Part shown: piece after piece, positions 31,966-42,964 of the stretch | How positions within the stretch are numbered: the stretch's first letter is position 1 | Layout of the letters: each line of letters begins with the position of its first letter | Assembly (NCBI GenBank): GCA_963580285.1 | Contig: OY757011.1 | Coordinates: forward strand, 151,775,092-151,839,091 | Length of the DNA: 64,000 bases | Source: Lucinisca nassula | Taxonomy: Eukaryota; Mollusca; Bivalvia; Lucinida; Lucinidae | Direction of reading: 5' to 3' | The notes under the pieces: model-generated | The model's database searches: none | Told to the model about the DNA's origin: nothing | What the model saw: the letters and a program-made list of their open reading frames with translations, nothing else | Program-made: the position numbers and the translations under genes

Positions 31966-34540
31966 AGCTCACCTGAGCCGAAGGCTCATGTGAGGTATTA
32001 GTATACCACGAGCCGGCGTCCGTCGTCCGTCGTCGTCCGTCGTCGTCGTCCGTCGTCCACACTTTCAAAGAAGTATATCTCCGGAACCAGTGGGCCAATC
32101 TTGATCAAATTTCATGTTAAGCATTATCAGGTAGGGGGAAAGGCTGCATACTGTTTTCGGGCAGATCGGATTGGAACTCTGGTTGCCATGGCAACAAATA
32201 GCTCCCATAGACTTAACATAGGAAAAAGTTTGTCATCACTCTAGCTCCGTCAATTTTTTTCTGATTGTCTTCATTCTTGCAGATAACGAGGACAGGCATT
32301 AAATCTCGATCAAGTTCGATTTTGGGCTGAATCGGATTATTCACTCAGGAGTTACGTGCCCTTGAGCGTTAGGAAAAAGCTTGTCATCACTCTAGCTCCG
32401 TCAATGTTTTTCTGATCGACTTCATTCTTGCAGATAACGAGGACAGGCATGAAATCTCGATCAAGTTCGATTTTGGGCTGAATCGGATTATTCACTCAGG
32501 AGTTACGTGCCCTTGAGCGTTGAAAAAATTGCCTATTGACTTAACATGGGGAGAATGTTGTCATCACCGTAGCTGCTTCAATTATTTTCAGATTGGCTTT
32601 ATTCTTGCAGATAACCAGCACAGCCATGAAATCTCGGTCAAGTTCGATAACTGGCAGAATCGGATCATTCACTTAGGAGTTACCTGCCCTTGTGTGTTTT
32701 TGCATTAGGGTTAATGGGAATTTCAAAAATGTATATCTTAAAGACTACTTGGCCAACTTTGATCAAATTTCATGTGTCGCATTATTGGGCAAGTGGAAAG
32801 GCTTCATTAGGTTTTCAGGCAGATCTGAGTGGAACTCTGGTTGCCATGGCAACATCTAGCTCCCATAGACTTCACATAGGAAAAAGCTTGTCATCACTCT
32901 AGCTCCGTCAATTTTTTTCTGATCGACTTCATTCTTGCAGATAACCAGTACAGGCATAAAATCTCGGTCAAGTTCGATTTTGGGCCGAATCAGATAATTC
33001 ACTCAAGAGTTACGTCCCCTTGAGCGCCCGAAAAATTGCCTATCGACTTAATATGGGGAAAATGTTGTCATCGTTGTAGCTAGTAACGAGGACAGGCATA
33101 AAATCTCGGTTAAGTTTGATTTTGGGCAGAATCGGAATATTGACCTCGGTGTTACGTGACCTTGAGCGACAAAAAAATTGCCCATAGACTTAACATAGGG
33201 AAAATGTTGTGACTACGATAGCGACCTGATTTTTTTTTTCAGATCAGCTTCAAACTTGCAGGTAACGAGGACAGACATAAAATCACGGTTAAGTTCGATT
33301 TTGGGCCGAATCGGATTATTTGCCTTGGAGTTACCTGCCCTTGAGCATGAAAAAATACGTTGTGACCTCGATAGCAACTTTATTTTTATTCAGATCAGCT
33401 TCAAACTTGCAGGTAACGAGGACAGGCATAAAATCCCGGTTAAGTTTGATTTTGGGCCGAATCGGAATATTGACCTCGGAGTTACGTACGTGACCTTGAG
33501 CGACAAAAAATTTGCCCATAGACTTAACATAGGGAAAATGTTGTGACTACGATAGCGACTTGAATTTTTTTCAGATCAGCTTCAAACTTACAGGTAACGA
33601 GGACAGACATAAAATCTCGGTTAAGTTAGATTTTGGGCCGAATCGGATTATTTACCTTGGAGTTACCTGCCCTTGAGCATAAAAAAATACGTTGTGACCA
33701 CGATAGCAACTTTATTTTTATTCAGATCAGCTTCAAACTTGCAGGTAACGTGGACAGGCATAAAATCTCAGTTAAGTTCGAATCGGAATATTGACCTCGG
33801 AGTTACATGACCTTGAGCGACAAAATATTTGCCCATAGACTTTACATAGGGAAAATGTTGTGACTACGATAACGACTTGAATTTTTTTCAGATCAGCTTC
33901 AAACTTGCAGGTAACGAGGACAGACATAAAATCTCGTTTAAGTTCGATTTTGGGCCGAATCGGATTATTTGCCTTGGAGTTACCTGTCCTTGAGCATAAA
34001 AAAATACGTTGTGACCACGAGAGCAACTTTATTTTTATTCATATCAGCTTCAAACTTGCAGGTAACGAGGACAGGCATAAAATCTCGGTTAAGTTCAATT
34101 TTGGGCTGAATCGGAATATTGACCTCGGAGTTACGTGACCTTGAGCGACAAAATATTTGCCCATAGACTTAATTAGGGAAAATTTTGCGACTACCATAGC
34201 GACTTGAATTTTTTTCAGATCAGCTTCAAACTTGCAGGTAACGAGGACAGACATAAAATCTCGGTTAAGTTCGATTTTGGGCCGAATCGGAATATTTGCC
34301 TTGGAGTTACCTGCCCTTGAGCATAAAAAAATACGTTGTGACCACGATAGCAACTTTATTTTTATTCATATCAGCTTCAAACTTGCAGGTAACGAGGACA
34401 GGCATAAAATCTCGGTTAAGTTCGATTTTGGGCCGAATCGGAATATTGACCTCGGAGTTACGTGACCCTGAGAGACAAAAAAATTTGCCCATAGACTTAA
34501 CGTAGGGAAAATGTTGTGACAGAAATAGCGACTTGAATTT
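31966..34540 (+). repeat. tandem array element with palindromic start, ~327-bp dimers
   Basis: It begins AGCTCACCTGAGCCGAAGG (self-complementary) and a CGTCCGTCGTC run. Diverged units alternate at ~150 and ~177 bp, giving a dimer period near 327 bp, with AACTTGCAGGTAACGAGGAC, GGTTAAGTTCGATTTTGGGC and GAGTTACGTGACCTTGAG. No coding capacity. The structure resembles non-autonomous bivalve elements with a central array. Confidence 0.85.
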
Positions 34541-35157
34541 TTAGCTCACCTGAGCCAAAGGCTCCAGTGAGCCAATAGTATACCAAGGCTCCGGAGTCCG
34601 TCGTCTGTCGTCCGTCCATCCGTCGTCCACACTTTCAATGAAGCATATCTCAGAAGGCAGTCGACCAATCTTGTTTAAATTTTATGTGTAGCACCATTGG
34701 GCAAAGGGAAAGGCTGCATTAGGTTTTGGAGCTAGTCTGGTTCATTTGTTCCTTCATTCTTCTTTCTCTCCATATAGAGATAATAGACCAATGTTAAATT
34801 TTTAATCAAAGATTTCTCAGGAACTATAAAAGCTAGAAGCATCAAATTTGGTATTCAATAGAATAATGATGACTTATTTTGTGTAAGAGACATTGGGCTT
34901 TCTCAGCTTATTTGTTCATCTGTTCTTTCATTCTTCTTTCTCTCCATTTTGACCAATGTTAAATTTTCGTCAAAGATTTCTCAGGAACTATAGAAGCTAG
35001 AAGTCTCAAACTTGGAATGCACAGCAATAATCATGACTTATATCCTGTAAGGGTCAATGGGCTGGATTCTATTAGCATATTTAGTAGTCAAGTCTGTGAA
35101 TTGTTAAAACTTAAGTTCCTCAGGTGAGCGGTTTAGGCTCATTGAGCCTCTTGTTAA
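34541..35157 (+). mobile_element. second CTCACCTGAG element, complete ends
   Basis: It starts AGCTCACCTGAGCCAAAGG and ends CTCAGGTGAGCGG ... GAGCCTCTTGTTA. The interior has two TTTCTCAGGAACTAT(A)GAAGC units. It abuts or interrupts the previous array, whose own right end is missing. Confidence 0.7.
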
Positions 35158-35404
35158 GGGGTGGAATACCTTGCCTGCCTTTCTTCTGACTATTGGTATA
35201 TCTGTAGAAGTCTTTTGGATTTATAAGGCAGCATTCCAACAGATACCATGTCAAATATATAGGAAAAACGCAGCCACTATACAGGTATTAAGGAATACAG
35301 CTAACATAGATATAACAAGGAAATGTGTCAATACGACTATTGTGTAAAGTAAATTAAGTGTGAATTAGTATTTAAGGATTTTGTCGCTGTTTTTGAAAAG
35401 ACCA

Positions 35405-35502
35405 AATGCCTGATGCTCTGTCTCTGGTCGGGCCCATCGGAGTCTACCTGTTGGTTTTCTTTTGCTCCAGCATTTCAGTGGTTTCTTGCTGTCGAGTCCT
35501 AA
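35405..35502 (+). mobile_element. Penelope-like tail fragment without the usual 3' end
   Basis: GATGCTCTGTCTCTGGTCGG to TTGCTGTCGAGTCCT matches the first part of the tail (compare 6541-6605). It stops before the family 3' end, so it was later cut by a deletion or rearrangement. Confidence 0.7.
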
Positions 35503-36172
35503 CCTGATCTACAACTCATCCAGACCCTCTCTGTGTCCACTTTTCGAGTGTTTCTTGGATCTTTGGGAAGGTTTTATCGAGAGCCGCCTTGATTTCGCTG
35601 GTCTGGAGAAGGGCCTCCTGTTTGGGGCGCAGCACGGGGGTTGTGTACTCCTCACTACCATCTGGGTTGTCTTTCCGAAGCTGAACCTTGAGATCCAACC
35701 GGAACTTCACGCCACCCAGAGCCTCGATCTCTTCCTCGAGCTTGCTACTGATTTGGGGCACCACAGCCTCGAGGAAAGCCCTGGGGTCTGCACTATGAGG
35801 ATTATTGACAGGCACGTCCATCTGCCAGCCCATCAAGAAGTCGCCACTGACTCATGGGGTCTGACTGAAGACTAGCTTTTCTTTTATCTGCTCAGCAGAT
35901 GCAAACAAGTCCAGAATCTCATCCTGATATTCCTTCACGGATCACAGGACTTTCTTGCGGGAGATAGGGTCAAATTCCTCCTCAATGGCCTTCTTTTTGC
36001 GTGGTGCGGGGGTAGGTCGATATTTTTCAGGCTGTAAGGGCTTTAACAAGCGCCCTTTGACAGAATCTGTGATAGGCTCATCCAATATGTTTTGAACCAC
36101 ATGGTGGAGAGTCCAATCCTTCTCAGTTATTTTTGCCAGTAACTGCTCTATGTATTCATCCATAGTGGCCAT
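35503..36172 (-). pseudogene. N-terminal part of a protein of a probable large DNA mobile/virus-like element
   Basis: One minus-strand frame from an ATG at 36172 (MATMDEYIEQLLAKI) to 35503, broken by three TGA stops at 35942-35944, 35852-35854 and 35516-35518. The frame between stops is otherwise clean, so the stops are recent. Visible features are a basic Pro/Lys-rich stretch (PTPAPRKKKA, ~residue 55), an acidic helix region, and a block KFRLDLKVQLRKDNP followed by EKWTQRGSG before truncation. I associate these blocks, from memory and without a search, with proteins that carry a family B DNA polymerase further downstream in Polinton-like or adintovirus-like elements of animals. No polymerase motif is present. 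Truncation occurs where a Penelope fragment begins. Confidence 0.5.
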
Positions 36173-36179
36173 GTTACTG

Positions 36180-36790
36180 AATGGGTTTTCAATTTACAAT
36201 CACAGTCTCTAAATAGCATCATCGATGGCGACCAGACGCCTAAATTCCTTCTGCACCGCTCTGGTTGCACGACCCCGAGCACGTGCATACCAATACGACC
36301 AACAAAGTTGTTGTTTGTTTGTGACCCCCACCACACAGACCTTGCATGGCCGCGTGCATGAACCCTTGCGGAGACGCGTGAGGTGAATTTAACAGTAATC
36401 AAACAAATCTTACCACACAACTCTATCGAGCTAACTGTCAGCCATTTGCAAGTGTTGTGTTCCTTAGGCATGGGTTTGAAATAAACGAGGCTAAAACCAG
36501 TATATCTATTACAAGTATGTGTCTAAATAGTTTACTTCCTTGTTAAACCTCGAATTTGTCCTTGAACTGGGGCCCGCCAACGGGGTGGGGGGTGCAGTTT
36601 TTTTTTTGCCCCAAAAAGTTGTCCTTGACCATTGTCTACGATTTTTGGGTGTGGGGTTGGTGGGATGGGGGCGCTTGCGGCAAAATGTTTGGGTGCTGGG
36701 AGGCTTTATTTACTAAATGGAGTGTGCCCTAGAACCTAACGTTTGGGTGCTGGGAGGCTTTATTTGCTGAATGGAGCGTGTCTCAGAATT
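36180..36790. other. unassigned spacer with a ~56-bp duplication
   Basis: No gene recognised. At 36690-36780 a unit with GTTTGGGTGCTGGGAGGCTT occurs twice. G-rich stretches lie at 36570-36680. Confidence 0.5.
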
Positions 36791-36794
36791 TTGT

Positions 36795-37165
36795 CCAAGA
36801 ACTTACATTGTATATACTACTGCTTAACCCAGGAAGTCCTGCTCGTAATGCTCAGATGTGAGCGAGTAATAGGGGAAAAAAGCCTTAGCGAAGTCCATGA
36901 TGATCAAGTCAATCTGTTTGTGGCCACGTTTTATGGCCCCCATCCAGATTGCTCACAATGTCATGGTAAAATTGAACTAGTAGCCTTTCACAAGACCTTT
37001 GACTCCGGAAACCATGTTGACAGTCAGCAAGAATGCTCCCAAAGACTAAGTCTTGTTGATATTGCTTACTAATGTATGCTCCAGGGTTTTGCAACAGATT
37101 CATTATAATGCTTTTCTCCAATTTCCTTTTTGATGCCATTGTAACCTTAGTATACACATTTCTCA
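36795..37165 (-). pseudogene. LINE RT fragment (LINE C-like)
   Basis: The minus strand reads SILADCQHGFRSQRSCERLL and FYHDIVSNLDGG, the HGFR block between RT blocks 2 and 3. It is cut on its 5' side by the family B ribozyme repeat. The plus-strand LINE C at 37861 begins at the very next block (DLIIMDFAKAFDKV), now inverted relative to this piece. Confidence 0.75.
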
Positions 37166-37167
37166 CT

Positions 37168-37757
37168 TTACGCATTAATTGCAACCACTGGGTCGATATC
37201 TCTGCTGGTGGATGATTCGTTCGTCCCCGAGGGTATCATCAGCTCAGTATCAGTTCCTTAGTGCTGAGGTTGATATTGCGGTGTTGAAGTCAGTATTCAA
37301 GTACTGATTTAAATAACTATATTATATCTTTAATTTTTGCCGTATAAATTTCTATTTTTTTCTAAAATTAAGACTGACTTGTCAGGTTGGACATGTATCT
37401 TAGCGGATTTGATTGCCACTTTTTGTAATATTATAAATTTGGCAAGTCTCTCTACTTTGGGCATCTCCTTCCTGATGCCCGGGACTTCCGTGGAGTGTGG
37501 GACATGTTTGCTGACGTTGGCTCGATTGGGGACGCCTATAAGTTACCTGGTAGGCGTCTCTTGCCTGATGCCTCTAGTTGACCTGTCTCATGAGCTACGT
37601 CGATCGGTGTTTGCTCGGAGGGGGATGTGCGGTGTTTGCCGGGTCTTGTCCATCATCCGTTTCGGTTTCAACACTTTGAGGTTTAGACACACTAATGGAG
37701 ATTAAATATCAGAAAGGCCTCTGTGTCACTAAATTTGGTATAGTTACGCATTAATTA
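37168..37757 (+). mobile_element. hammerhead-bearing repeat, family B, second copy
   Basis: One ~577-bp unit with a 13-bp terminal redundancy TTACGCATTAATT (37168-37180 and 37745-37757). It aligns along its whole length with 26070-26655 (for example ACCACTGGGTCGATAT, GGGACTTCCGTGGAGTGTGG and GGTCTTGTCCATCATCCG). Confidence 0.88.
37686..37727 (+). ncRNA. hammerhead ribozyme remnant, family B
   Basis: Stem I GACACA/TGTGTC, GAAA and the GGCC stem III are kept, but the core CTGATGA reads CTAATGG (37692-37698). Two essential core bases are changed, so it should be inactive. Confidence 0.8.
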
Positions 37758-37860
37758 TTTTCAGTAGTCAAAATAGTCCCTCTGATTCTGTGTTTTTGTT
37801 TGTTTGATTTGAGGCTGACTGACTTGATTCGACTTGATTCGACTGACTTGATTATCAGAC

Positions 37861-39122
37861 TGACTTGATTATCATGGACTTCGCTAAGGCCTTTGACAAG
37901 GTACCTCACAGGAGGCTATTGTATAAATTGGATTACTATGGGATAAGAGGATCCACACACAGGTGGATTAGCTCATGGCTCTCAGGGCGCTCACAACAAG
38001 TTGTACTTGATGGCCAAGCGCCTGATCCAGTCCCTGTTTTATCTGGTGTCCCCCAAGATTCGGTCCTTGGACCGGTCCTTTTCTTGGTATTCATTAATGA
38101 TCTCCCTGATAACATCAGGTCATCTGTCCGTTTGTTTGCTGATGATTGTGTCCTTTATAGGAATATATATTCTTCTTCTGACTGTCTTATTCTACAAGAT
38201 GACCTAAATCAACTAGCACAGTGGGAAGCCGATTGGCAGATGAAGTTCAATGTGGCCAAATGTCATTCAATGAGGGTGTCGCGACACCCTCCTGACAAAC
38301 AAATTAAGTTTGACTATAAACTTCACCAGCAAATCTTGGAGCAAGTTCAATCCGCCAAATATCTTGGTATCACCATCACTGATGATCTTGATTGGGGTCA
38401 ACACGTTTCAGAAATAACATCAAAAGCAACTAGGACTTTAGGATTTCTTAGACGAAACTTGGCTTTTGCACCTAGGCAGACAAAGGATGTTGCATATAAA
38501 ACATTGGTTCGCCCTCAGCTAGAATATGCATCACCCATTTGGCATCCCTGTGTTAAAACTCAGATTCAGCAGGTGGAGAAGGTGCAGAGGACAGCTGCTC
38601 GATGGACCTGCCGACGATGGCGCAATAGAAGCAGCGTCGGTGACATGCTTAACGAGCTAGAATGGCCGTCCCTAGAGGCCCGTCGTGAGCAGTCCTCTTT
38701 AACCTTCTTCTATAAGATACATTCAGGTACAGTGGCCGTTAATAAAGATAAATACTTGACCCCTGTGACAGTTTCAACTCGAACAAGGGCATCAAAAGTA
38801 AACAACTCACAGTAGCACAGGTACCAGTCCTACAGTGATGCCCTGAAAAATTCCTTCTTCCCTAGGACTATTCCCCGGTGAAATAGTCTTCCCTCTTCTG
38901 TGGTGAATGCTAAGACTGCAGAGGAGTTCAAAGCCCATACAGTGTAAGATTGAGACTCAGAGGTATGCGTTTTAGTATACCTCTGTTATTCAGATTGTAA
39001 ATAGTTTTAAGGACTCATCCAGTGACTTCTTTTTTTTTTTTAAGCTAAATTCTAAATTTAGCTACGCACCCAACTGAGGTAATGGCCAAAAATGACCGAC
39101 TCAGTATAAGAAGATAGATAGA
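37861..39122 (+). pseudogene. LINE C, best-preserved copy, RT to 3' end
   Basis: A single 316-codon open frame at 37865-38815. Blocks: LIIMDFAKAFDKVPHRRLL (RT block 3, catalytic Asp), [20 protein letters not shown] (block 4, G changed to D in PQG), RLFADDCVLYRN (catalytic ADD), AKYLGITITDDLDWG, LGFLRRNLAFAPRQTKDVAY, LVRPQLEYASPIWHP and ARWTCRRWRNRSSVGDML. A TAG at 38813-38815 is followed in frame by RYQSYSDALKNSFFPRT and another stop. The element is 5'-truncated, lacking the endonuclease and fingers. The 3' UTR ends in AAGATAGATAGATAG at 39108-39124. The long open frame suggests the youngest LINE insertion here, although the block 4 change would probably harm activity. Confidence 0.9.
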
Positions 39123-39124
39123 TA

Positions 39125-39220
39125 GGTTTAACGTCCCCGTCAACACTGCAAAGGTCATTTTGGAGACGTTGCTTCCAATTTTGTGGGACTTTTATCCGAC
39201 ATTGAGATGAACCTGTTGAG
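39125..39220 (-). repeat. SINE2 fragment
   Basis: Minus-strand SINE2 tail (GGTTTAACGTCCCCGTCAAC to CCGACATTGAGATGA), truncated. Confidence 0.75.
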
Positions 39221-39339
39221 TCTTCGATGTGTTGACCCCAATCAAGATCGTCAGTGATGGGGATACCAAGTTATTTGGTGGTGGAGCCTGTTCCTAATTT
39301 TATTCTGAGCAACCCAACATTATTTATCGGTGTTTAGTG

Positions 39340-39503
39340 ATACTATACTGGTCACGGTTAATTGCGTCGGTCACGGTTTGGCGTCATTAAATGAGAGTGC
39401 GCGGTCAGCTTGATTGACAGGAAATGGAAGTCACGTGGAGCTATTCATCCAATTAGCGATTTGACATTAACTTCTGCGCAAAGATGATGCGCCATAGAAA
39501 ATT
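39340..39503 (+). promoter_or_regulatory. unk: putative unk promoter and 5' leader
   Basis: Richer in CG than its surroundings and free of recognisable repeats. It holds a CACGTG E-box (39432-39437), a CCAAT box (39449-39453) and a GCGTCATT CRE-like word (39381-39388). No TATA box. The transcription start is not visible. Confidence 0.45.
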
Positions 39504-39507
39504 ATGA
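39484..39507 (+). other. possible 7-codon uORF overlapping the unk start
   Basis: ATG ATG CGC CAT AGA AAA TTA TGA. The stop codon overlaps the main ATG as ATGA (main start 39504-39506), a layout that permits termination-reinitiation. It is only relevant if the transcript begins upstream of 39484, which is likely but not shown. Confidence 0.4.
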
Positions 39508-39571
39508 CAACAAAAATGCCGTCTGAGAACCCGGCGCTTCCAGCGCAAACAGAAAAACCGCCTCACTACAC
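39504..39571 (+). CDS. unk: unkempt, coding exon 1
   Basis: ATG at 39504 gives MTTKMPSENPALPAQTEK and PPHYT, where the last codon is split AC|G by a GTAAGT donor at 39572. The ending EKPPHYT joined to YLKEFRT in exon 2 matches the conserved start of unkempt CCCH zinc-finger proteins. The first residues are variable in the family. A second in-frame ATG at 39516 could also serve. Unkempt is a cytoplasmic RNA-binding protein that represses translation of target mRNAs and acts downstream of mTOR signalling in neuronal differentiation (family knowledge). Intron 1 is 103 bp (39572-39674), ending TTTGCAG. Confidence 0.88.
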
Positions 39572-39674
39572 GTAAGTTTGATTGTCATGCATTGTTAGTG
39601 ATATAGCTAGAGAAATTATCTCGTATTTGCCTCAATTGATACGTCAGATTAAGGCATGTTACCTTTGTTTGCAG

Positions 39675-39884
39675 GTATCTAAAGGAGTTCAGAACTCAAC
39701 AATGTCCGCTTTTTCTGCAACACAAATGCACACAACATAGACCATTCACTTGTTTTCACTGGCATTTTATGAACCAACGAAGGAGAAGGCCAGTTAGGAA
39801 AAGGGACGGGACCTTCAATTACAGCCCTGATGTCTACTGCACAAAATTTGACGAGACAACAGGAGTGTGTCCAGATGGTGACGA
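39675..39884 (+). CDS. unk: unkempt, coding exon 2 (first CCCH region)
   Basis: 210 bp, phase-consistent with exon 1 (AC|G) and ending GA|GTAAGT at 39885. The protein runs YLKEFRTQQCPLFLQHKC, TQHRPFTCFHWHFMNQRRRR, then RDGTFNYSPDVYCTKFD and TGVCPDGDE. The cysteines and histidines of the first unkempt zinc-finger unit (C-x-C-x-C-x-H type, with HRPFTCFHWH) are all present, and identity to the animal unkempt family is high. No stop or frameshift is seen. The rest of the six-finger region and the C-terminal RING must lie further downstream; I found no next exon (CPFLH...) before the window end, so intron 2 is at least ~24 kb. Confidence 0.95.
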
Positions 39885-40703
39885 GTAAGTGATAGTTCAT
39901 TCATTCTGTCAGTCATTCAAATTTTGGTGGGAAACCACCGTGGAAAAATATACAAATTCACTTATTAGGACCAAAAGTCGTTAGTGACAGTCTGTCAGCT
40001 GTCTCTTTCCAGAGAGCTAGTTATCTGTTGATGTTTCTTGCTCAACGAATGAGCAAATATCTCTTTTATTTCCCACGGTTGTGAAACTAAGCTTTTGACA
40101 TCTGTAAACAATGGCGGCCATGTTGTTCTATTTACAAACCATAACCAAAACAATTATGATCCTTTGTCAAGAGGTTGTAGTTACTTTGCCACTCTTGGAT
40201 CATAGTCACTGCTTCCTTTGCCAATTTCGAATGAAAATGATTGAATTCATTTTAAGCAAACAGGACATTCCGGACAACATCTGGAGTCAGTAACCTTTCT
40301 GCTGACTTTGTTTACATGGAATATTGCTAAAAATAGAACAAAGGAAATATCAACTTTTCAAGTTTTTAATCCTAATGGGATGACCAAGTCGATTAATTTG
40401 AATGTCAATTACGAGATAATGCTCATATAAACTATTTCCAAAAAATAAAATTGTTTGTCAGTGTCGAAATGAGTTGTCAATTCTGGCTTCAAGTCAGCTG
40501 TTACATGTAAACAAACCATCAGCCTTGACCTAGTTGCACAGTGAACTAGTGTGGCTCTCAATTCATATTGACTGTCTAGTATTAGAAAGAATATATAATG
40601 TCTGAAATCAGAAATTTTAACTGTCGTGTATTATCAGGATAATTCAATAATGGGACACCAGATTAAAATACTTTCTCATAAAAACAGAAATCTGAGAGTT
40701 TGT
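39885..40703 (+). other. start of unk intron 2, mostly unique sequence
   Basis: Begins with the donor GTAAGTGATAG. No repeats or genes recognised; ordinary AT-rich intron sequence. Confidence 0.7.
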
Positions 40704-41484
40704 CACAGTTATTGCAACATGTCTAAGAAAGTTGCTTTATTTGAAGGCAGTCTATAAATTTAAAGACTGTCTTTAAATTCAAAGCCTTTTTAATCTGTAG
40801 ATTTAAAGACTCACATGAGGAAAATAATGAAACTAAAAAAATTCACATTCTCAATCATACACAGCCTCAGTCTTCATCTCATTTAAAATTAATATGTTGC
40901 TGAAGACTGCATGTATTTTATTGTTTGTAAATCTTGTTTTCATGACAGAACGTAACTAAGAAATAAAACAACACAGTTTTTTCCCTTAGACCACGAATGC
41001 GGTGAAACTTAGCTGAAAGGGAGGGAATATCTGTCAAAGGTCGAACATAAAATGATTTTCCTGCTGACATCATTTCCTTTTTCGGTCATTTTACTGTTGT
41101 AGGCAGTCTGAAACTTTCATCAATTTCAGTTGGCAGAAAAACAGTCTGTCAAAGCGGGTGGTCAGTAGGTTAACAAAATGATAAAAGCGTTAATCGGTTA
41201 TACACTTTCATTCCTTGGCTCATTTTACACGTGAATATAATTACAAACCTGTTTTTCTGAGAAATCTTCAATTATGGTTTTAGGAATTCTATTAAGTAAA
41301 GCCAACTATATGATTTGCACTTACAAATGATTAAATATTCCACATATAACGACCAAATAACTATAAATAGCAAAGTGCCATTTTACGTGTTACACCATTT
41401 TGTGGATTTTATTTGTGTAAGTCTTTAAATCAATAGACTGTCTTTAAATCAAACAACTTTCTTAGACCTGTGCAATATACACTG
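40704..41484. mobile_element. DNA element with ~60-bp inverted ends
   Basis: Left arm 40704-40766 (GTCTAAGAAAGTTG, GGCAGTCTATAAATTTAAAG) is matched in reverse at 41415-41484. The ends CAGT...TATTGCA are also inverted. No transposase, and no clear target duplication. It lies in unk intron 2. Confidence 0.75.
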
Positions 41485-41647
41485 CCATGTATTTGCCAAA
41501 CAAATATGACCACACATGAGTACTAGTAAACTGCTTAGGACTAAGCCTGCCCAGGCTATGTGGTGTATGTCAGACCATCTATTGCATAAATAAGCCTTTT
41601 GGTTTCATTGGGGGGGGAGGGGTTGAGATGTCGTTTCACTTCAGTGT

Positions 41648-41840
41648 CAGGTTTTATTTGTTTGATTTTAGGTTCAACGTCCCCCTCAACCTTCTATATG
41701 TCATTTTAGAGACGTTGCTTCCAATTTTTGGGACTTTGACCCGACATTAAGATGAAATGGCAATTCAAGTCTTCAAGACCTCTCACCCAATGAAACCAGT
41801 AGGGTTTATTCAGCATGGGTGATCTGACTCACACCGCTTT
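41648..41840 (-). mobile_element. SINE2 split by a hAT-like element (part 1)
   Basis: The minus-strand SINE2 tail and middle up to CACACCGCTTT. The rest (GCTTTGCCTGGACTGGCTTA to CATCTATTTTTTTCAAGCCC) resumes at 45719-45842. A 6-bp CGCTTT is present on both sides of the insertion. Confidence 0.85.
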
Positions 41841-42964
41841 CAGTGTTCAATCTAGGCTGCGCCATTGCGCCCTGGGCCCGCTTTTTACATGAGGGGCGCA
41901 CTAGAGATCATTCAATGGGCCCGTCGGGCGCAACTGTAGAATTTAGAGACTGTTTCTTCTGGAGTTCATTTTTGCGATTTTTCGGCTGCCTGTTGCGTAT
42001 TGTTGAGTTGATCAAAAACCGCATGTTGCCTGATCAAAATAACTTAGAAAAACATTTTGTTTTACCTATTTAACTAGTAACAATTCTTATTTTTATAAAC
42101 CCATATTGACGTTTTGTTTACCGGGGATGCGGCCATGTTCGGTATACTTGTGTGCGCCGGGCGGCTTACGCCAAATTCGTGTGCGCCGTGCGGCTTACGC
42201 TAAATACCGGACCGAAATACCGCAATATACCGAGGCGGGCGTTATTTATTATAGAGTTCTTCTCTTCCAGAAATATTTTTAATGGCATTCATTCTAGATA
42301 AAACATGCATATAACACTTGAGCAAGACACTTTATCCAAATAGACCTTTCTTAATATTATAGCTCATTAATATTAATGTATATCCAGAACGAGGCTAAGC
42401 TGGCAAACAAACTTGTAAGCTGGCTGAGATTACTAGCAACAGAATGTCAGCATACATGTAGGTCAGGCTAGTATATATTAATTCTTAATATTACTTTTTT
42501 TTTCTTTAAATCCAAAAAATCATCTTCAGGAGAAAGTCATATAAGTTAAGGGGACAATTAATTGTTTCAGCTTAGGGTACAGAGGCTGGTTCTCTTACTT
42601 ATTTCTCTTCTAAGTTCATACTTTTGATTAAGTGTTTTGACACAAGGCCCATTTTGTTTTGCTCTTTTGACTTATCAAACAAATTCATGGAAAATAATCA
42701 TGTTAAGATAAGAAATGTAAACAACTACATATCACATTTCCCATGGATAGTGTTCCGCACTTCCTCTGATTAAGGCACCTATCTATTTAAGTGACAAAAG
42801 CAGACATAGTTTGCTTCATTAGCGGAGGGTGTTCTCACTAACATCGGATTGTACATGTATACGGCAGACCTGCTTTAGTATTATATGAGCTCGTGCATCA
42901 CAAAACCTACTTCAAAACTTGCCACTGGTGAAGACTCATTTCAGACTGCACAGTCTGGTTAGGA

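Noticed and set aside
31966..35157. CRISPR array
   Set aside because: Units are 150-177 bp, diverged and without spacer structure, in a eukaryotic genome.
39679..39900. Minus-strand 73-codon frame over unk exon 2
   Set aside because: Shadow of the conserved plus-strand exon with proper splice sites.
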